Below, in pieces: positions 6,801 through 8,945 of a stretch of DNA of 8,945 nt. The notes beneath the pieces are model-generated. The model worked only from the letters and a program-made list of their open reading frames with translations. It did no database searches and was not told the DNA's origin. Each line of letters begins with the position of its first letter. Within the stretch, counting starts at the first letter, position 1. The stretch comes from Candidatus Omnitrophota bacterium (GTDB taxonomy: Bacteria; Omnitrophota; Gorgyraeia; 2-02-FULL-51-18): positions 1-8,945 of the forward strand of contig JAHFFM010000070.1 of assembly GCA_023247935.1 (NCBI GenBank), given 5' to 3'. Position numbers and translations under genes: made by a program.

Positions 6801-8945
6801 CTTGAGCGTGACTTCATCTTGAACCATGGGAAGTAAAACCTCCCATTCCTTAATGGCCGCGGGGATGTCACCGGCATTGAGATAGCTTTGTCCGCTTTGT
6901 ACGATTTTTTGAATCAGCATTTGTTTTTCTTTTAAAACGTTTTCAGCGGCGAGGCGGTCTTCATTATTTTGTTTGATTTGAGAGTCAAGCTTTTGTTGAG
7001 CGGAATCCGTCAACACATTTAAAGTATCGGGAGTTTTAACACGCACGCCGATGGAAGACTTCGACTGCTGGGAGTCACGGCTGATTTTTTGGTTTTGTGT
7101 CTGGATCAACGACATTTTTTCGATAAAATCTTCGATTAATTTGCCATCTTCCACAAGACTGATAATGGAAGACCACTCTTTTTTGGCCTCTTCAAAATTC
7201 CCGGCGTCAAAAAGGAGGCGGCCTTTCTCGAGGCGTTCTTTTACCAGTGTTTCACGTTCTTTGAACGCGGCCTGTTCAGCGGCGGCTTGATCGGCTTTTA
7301 TTTTCCGTCCAAGCGCTTCGATTTTTTGGGAGGCATTCGTCACAAGACCCGACAAAGATTCGATGGGGGTTTTTGTTTTAACACTGGGGGATGTTTTGGC
7401 TGATTCCGCTTCTTTTTGCGCTTTTACCAAATCCTGATTTATTCCCTGCATTTTGGAAATAAAATCCACAATCACTTTATTGTCATCAACCAGTCCGGCC
7501 ATAGAAGACCATTCACGCTTGGCTTCATCAAAATTTCCGGAATCAAAATAATTCTGTCCTTTGACAAGACTTGCTCTTACCAAGGCTTCGTGGTCTTTCA
7601 GCGTTGCCTGGTCCGTGGCGGATTGTTCGGCTTTTACCTTGCGTATTTTTTCTTCGATTTTTTGGGAGGCTCCTGTTGTAATGGCTTGTAGATTATACGG
7701 AGTCTTGACGCGGATGCTGTTTGACGAAAGTCTCGCTTCTTCGGCAGCTTTTTGAATTTTAGAACGGTCCTGATAAATCTTTTCCATTTGCGAAATAAAT
7801 TCTTCGAGCTTTTTGGGGTCATCCATGAACTCTATCAGAGACGTCCATTCCTTTTTGGCGGCCTCCAAATTATCCGCCTCATAAAGCAATCTCCCCTTTT
7901 CCAACCGGCTATTCACAATCGCCTGCTTTTCAGTGATTTTTTCGCGATTTTCTGAGTCAATGCGATTCAGCTCTTTCTGGTTCTTTTTGACAGTCTCTAT
8001 CAACTCATTAACGGTGCGCTCATTTTCGTAATTCGTGGCCACGGATTGCCATACCTGAACCGCCTCGTCCGTTTTCCCCTGATTAAAAAGCTGCATTCCT
8101 TTTTGGAAATCCGAAGAAGCCCATGACTGCTTATCCTGGAACGTTTTCTCGGCGCCGACGCGTTTTGTCTCGGATTCTTTCAAGTCTGCCTGAAATTTCT
8201 CATTCACTTCATCAGAAAACTTGGACAAATCCGAGGGCAGCCTGACTTTGACGTCTCTTTTTTCCAATGCTTTATCCGCCGCGTCTTTTTCTCCCATCGC
8301 CTGCTGGTAAACCTGCAAAAGCGTGTCAATTTCCCTGCGTTCTTTGGAGCCCTCCGTAAAATAAGCCGCTATTTTACCGAGCTCCGCCATCGCTTTTTCA
8401 TAATCGCCCTGATAATACAAAAGTTTGGTTTTGGCAAAAGAATCGTCGATTGTTTTTTGCGAACTTTCAGAAGCGGAAAGCGCGGCTTTGGCCTGGATGG
8501 CCTGGGTTTTATAAAGCTCCCCCGCGGAAGCGAAGAACCGGAGCATGTCCGCGGAATCTTCCTTATTGATAAGAGCGGATTCACGGCTTTTTTCGGATTC
8601 ATCAAAATATTTTCTTAAATCACGAATCAATCTTCTTTGGGGGGATTCTTCAGGTAAATAAGCAGCCATTTTATCCCACTCCGCGAACGCCTGAATCATC
8701 TTCTGCTGGTCATAAAACTCTTTGCCTTTTCGGAATGACTCTTCGATTTGCCTTTTGCGGTCCGCCAGTTTTTTATCCACCTGGCTGGTGGCGTCAGTGG
8801 ATACGTTTTTGCGTTTGCCGCGCAAATAATCCATGACGAGTTGAAATTCAGGATAACGACTAGCCACGCCATTTAACTTATCCCATTCGGCGGTAGCCGC
8901 CGCATAATCACCGGCATCGTAATTTTCTTTGCCTTTTTGATAGAT
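3810..8945 (-). CDS. Giant TPR-like/helical tandem-repeat protein, N-terminus beyond window
   Basis: 1711 residues are visible and the frame is still open at the right edge; I found no stop from 8945 inward. The GTG at 8867 is an internal codon, because the 26 residues before it already contain a repeat (YQKGKENYDAGDY, then AEWDKL). The protein is made of sixteen copies of a hairpin with the pattern F.KGK.LY..GK..EAL.EW..ILP.LE, which fits a TPR-type A/B helix pair, separated by charged helical segments. Thirteen segments contain a basic strand plus a T/P-P hinge and an amphipathic helix, for example KLKTPQDLALLL, IRVKTPYNL and SKITAPDEL. I see no cysteine, no transmembrane segment and no catalytic motif. 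The last 130 residues lack the hairpin, hold one more hinge element (VVIPPDLGKSV), and end in a basic stretch followed by YDEIEQMMLEYQVATPAELE. I do not recognise a named family. A long structural or scaffold rod is the simplest inference. Localisation cannot be judged without the N-terminus. Confidence 0.95.
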   Translation of the reverse strand: MYQKGKENYDAGDYAAATAEWDKLNGVASRYPEFQLVMDYLRGKRKNVSTDATSQVDKKLADRKRQIEESFRKGKEFYDQQKMIQAFAEWDKMAAYLPEESPQRRLIRDLRKYFDESEKSRESALINKEDSADMLRFFASAGELYKTQAIQAKAALSASESSQKTIDDSFAKTKLLYYQGDYEKAMAELGKIAAYFTEGSKERREIDTLLQVYQQAMGEKDAADKALEKRDVKVRLPSDLSKFSDEVNEKFQADLKESETKRVGAEKTFQDKQSWASSDFQKGMQLFNQGKTDEAVQVWQSVATNYENERTVNELIETVKKNQKELNRIDSENREKITEKQAIVNSRLEKGRLLYEADNLEAAKKEWTSLIEFMDDPKKLEEFISQMEKIYQDRSKIQKAAEEARLSSNSIRVKTPYNLQAITTGASQKIEEKIRKVKAEQSATDQATLKDHEALVRASLVKGQNYFDSGNFDEAKREWSSMAGLVDDNKVIVDFISKMQGINQDLVKAQKEAESAKTSPSVKTKTPIESLSGLVTNASQKIEALGRKIKADQAAAEQAAFKERETLVKERLEKGRLLFDAGNFEEAKKEWSSIISLVEDGKLIEDFIEKMSLIQTQNQKISRDSQQSKSSIGVRVKTPDTLNVLTDSAQQKLDSQIKQNNEDRLAAENVLKEKQMLIQKIVQSGQSYLNAGDIPAAIKEWEVLLPMVQDEVTLKQSLENLKGDIEEVRKTEADAKIVESKKSNKIQPPDDLSKLLAESGRQIRAQIDAAKSRKMSSEQSLIDRQAFVEDRFAKGKLAFDQGLQADALAEWSAILGELDDGPVLKVLLDQAKQDQLNLALEQKAAVEAEKKKDQKLKTPQDLALLLKDTSDKLKVQLDSARNRKMAADQSTAGLQKLVQNTFDEGKTLFDQGKYSEAVNQWSSILTYVEGEEKIKILMADLQTTYDQSIAAQKAAVEAEDRKAMRLPAPASLTPLLLEVKQKIQSQTQLAEQKKQVAEKSFAERIALLDERFAKGKVLYEQGKTAEALTEWSAFLPELENGVELQQTLETLERSEEARNSMDRQAVEAETRKSSKITAPDELEKSLNGLIVRLKGETEIAGDRKKQADQALESRKTLVQNTYAKGKSLFDEGRHEDALNEWNTILPELENETSLKILFDQAKQDYQNLAMVQKSAGDAEARKSQRIHMPEGLSLLIQEASQKLKTQTLDTQSQREISEQAFKSREQKVVGTIQKGNEWFRAGNLEEAKKEWQSVQTELENPLELENAINEFSKMDEERLKLIKSKEEALAIGAQKIKMPSDITTELSDALQKLKASTIEAENAKRNAEQTLASRQADVQAKFDKGKKYYWDGKLSDALQAWAEIVPLLENSETKNYLESVTKAYGHLLETQKSSQEAEFKKDGKLKTPTEMPKLLNDIEQIVSSQTQYAATQKKIADQTYVDRQTLIETTFQKGKNLYEEDRIPEALEEWATITPYLEKGSSIKEFIEGVSKNYDNSLAVKRAAEEAEVKKTIKFQTPENMSQYLAQASGKLQAQVEDSKLQREAADNSRRDKQLFIDGKFQKGRLLYESGKINEAIDEWKAILPFIEDDSKLRQLILKAEESRKQLSEGSQTPIVPNTVVIPPDLGKSVSLANQKLEKMVQDKNREKLEADVKNVIQNKKQDMQKTKVKAKTPKLDPKSSYDEIEQMMLEYQVATPAELEKRHQELKAVK
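4206..8945 (-). repeat. Array of 16 TPR-like units with a mostly 110-codon period
   Basis: The unit is marked by the Trp codon of the EAxxEW motif. Low coordinates of these codons are 8883, 8676, 8379 (Leu instead of Trp), 8049, 7845, 7509, 7173, 6843, 6513, 6183, 5853, 5523, 5193, 4863, 4536 and 4206. Successive spacings in codons are 69, 99, 110, 68, 112, 112, 110, 110, 110, 110, 110, 110, 110, 109 and 110. Copies are clearly homologous as protein but diverged as DNA, so the array is old and maintained by selection rather than freshly expanded. The first copy is cut by the window edge, and more may lie outside. Confidence 0.92.

Noticed and set aside
4206..8945. Homology to spectrin repeats, suggested by the period near 106-110 residues and a conserved Trp
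   Set aside because: The Trp sits in a TPR-like EAxxEW context beside a KGKxxY helix, and the Pro hinge has no spectrin counterpart. Length and one aromatic residue are not enough to claim relation.
4206..8945. Regular 330-base spacing as CRISPR or satellite DNA
   Set aside because: The periodicity exists at protein level inside one open frame; DNA copies are strongly diverged and no short identical repeat with unique spacers is present.

Overview
The window is an 8.9 kb piece of bacterial chromosome of moderate G+C content. Every gene I can support lies on the minus strand, so transcription runs from right to left. Both ends are open: the first gene (right edge) has no N-terminus here and the last gene (left edge) has no C-terminus. 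A secretin with a signal peptide indicates a Gram-negative type, two-membrane cell. The combination of an ExeA/MshM-type ATPase, a GspB/PilP-like bitopic protein, a secretin, TPR proteins and very large helical repeat proteins recalls deep-branching lineages such as Omnitrophota. That placement is a low-confidence inference, because there is no rRNA or marker gene to test it.

Right part, 3810-8945: a giant open reading frame, 1711 residues visible, built of sixteen copies of a TPR-like helical hairpin with a signature close to KGKxLYxxGKxxEAxxEW. Most copies are spaced exactly 110 residues apart, and most intervals carry a second conserved element, a basic strand followed by T/P-P and an amphipathic helix. 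I see no cysteine, no membrane segment and no enzymatic motif in it. It looks like a long, helical, bead-on-rod scaffold of unknown function and is the least conventional item in the window.

Middle, 3678-3809: a 132-base intergenic gap. A Rho-independent terminator overlaps the giant gene's stop codon. Next come a perfect 13-bp inverted repeat and a weak candidate promoter in front of the next gene.

Left part, 1-3677: a tightly packed four-gene operon: a 277-aa AAA+ ATPase (ExeA/MshM type), a 193-aa bitopic inner-membrane protein with a GspB/PilP/GspC-like periplasmic C-terminus, a 516-aa secretin, and a membrane-anchored coiled-coil/TPR protein cut off by the left edge. Gene junctions overlap or are only 4 bases apart. 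The four products correspond in kind to MshM, MshK, MshL and MshN of the MSHA type IV pilus system, in a different order. The most economical reading is the outer-membrane export channel of a type IV pilus or type II secretion machine: the ATPase and TPR protein help assemble or place it, and the bitopic protein couples the secretin to the inner membrane. Whether the giant repeat protein belongs to this machine is open; it shares the strand, but the terminator suggests a separate transcript.
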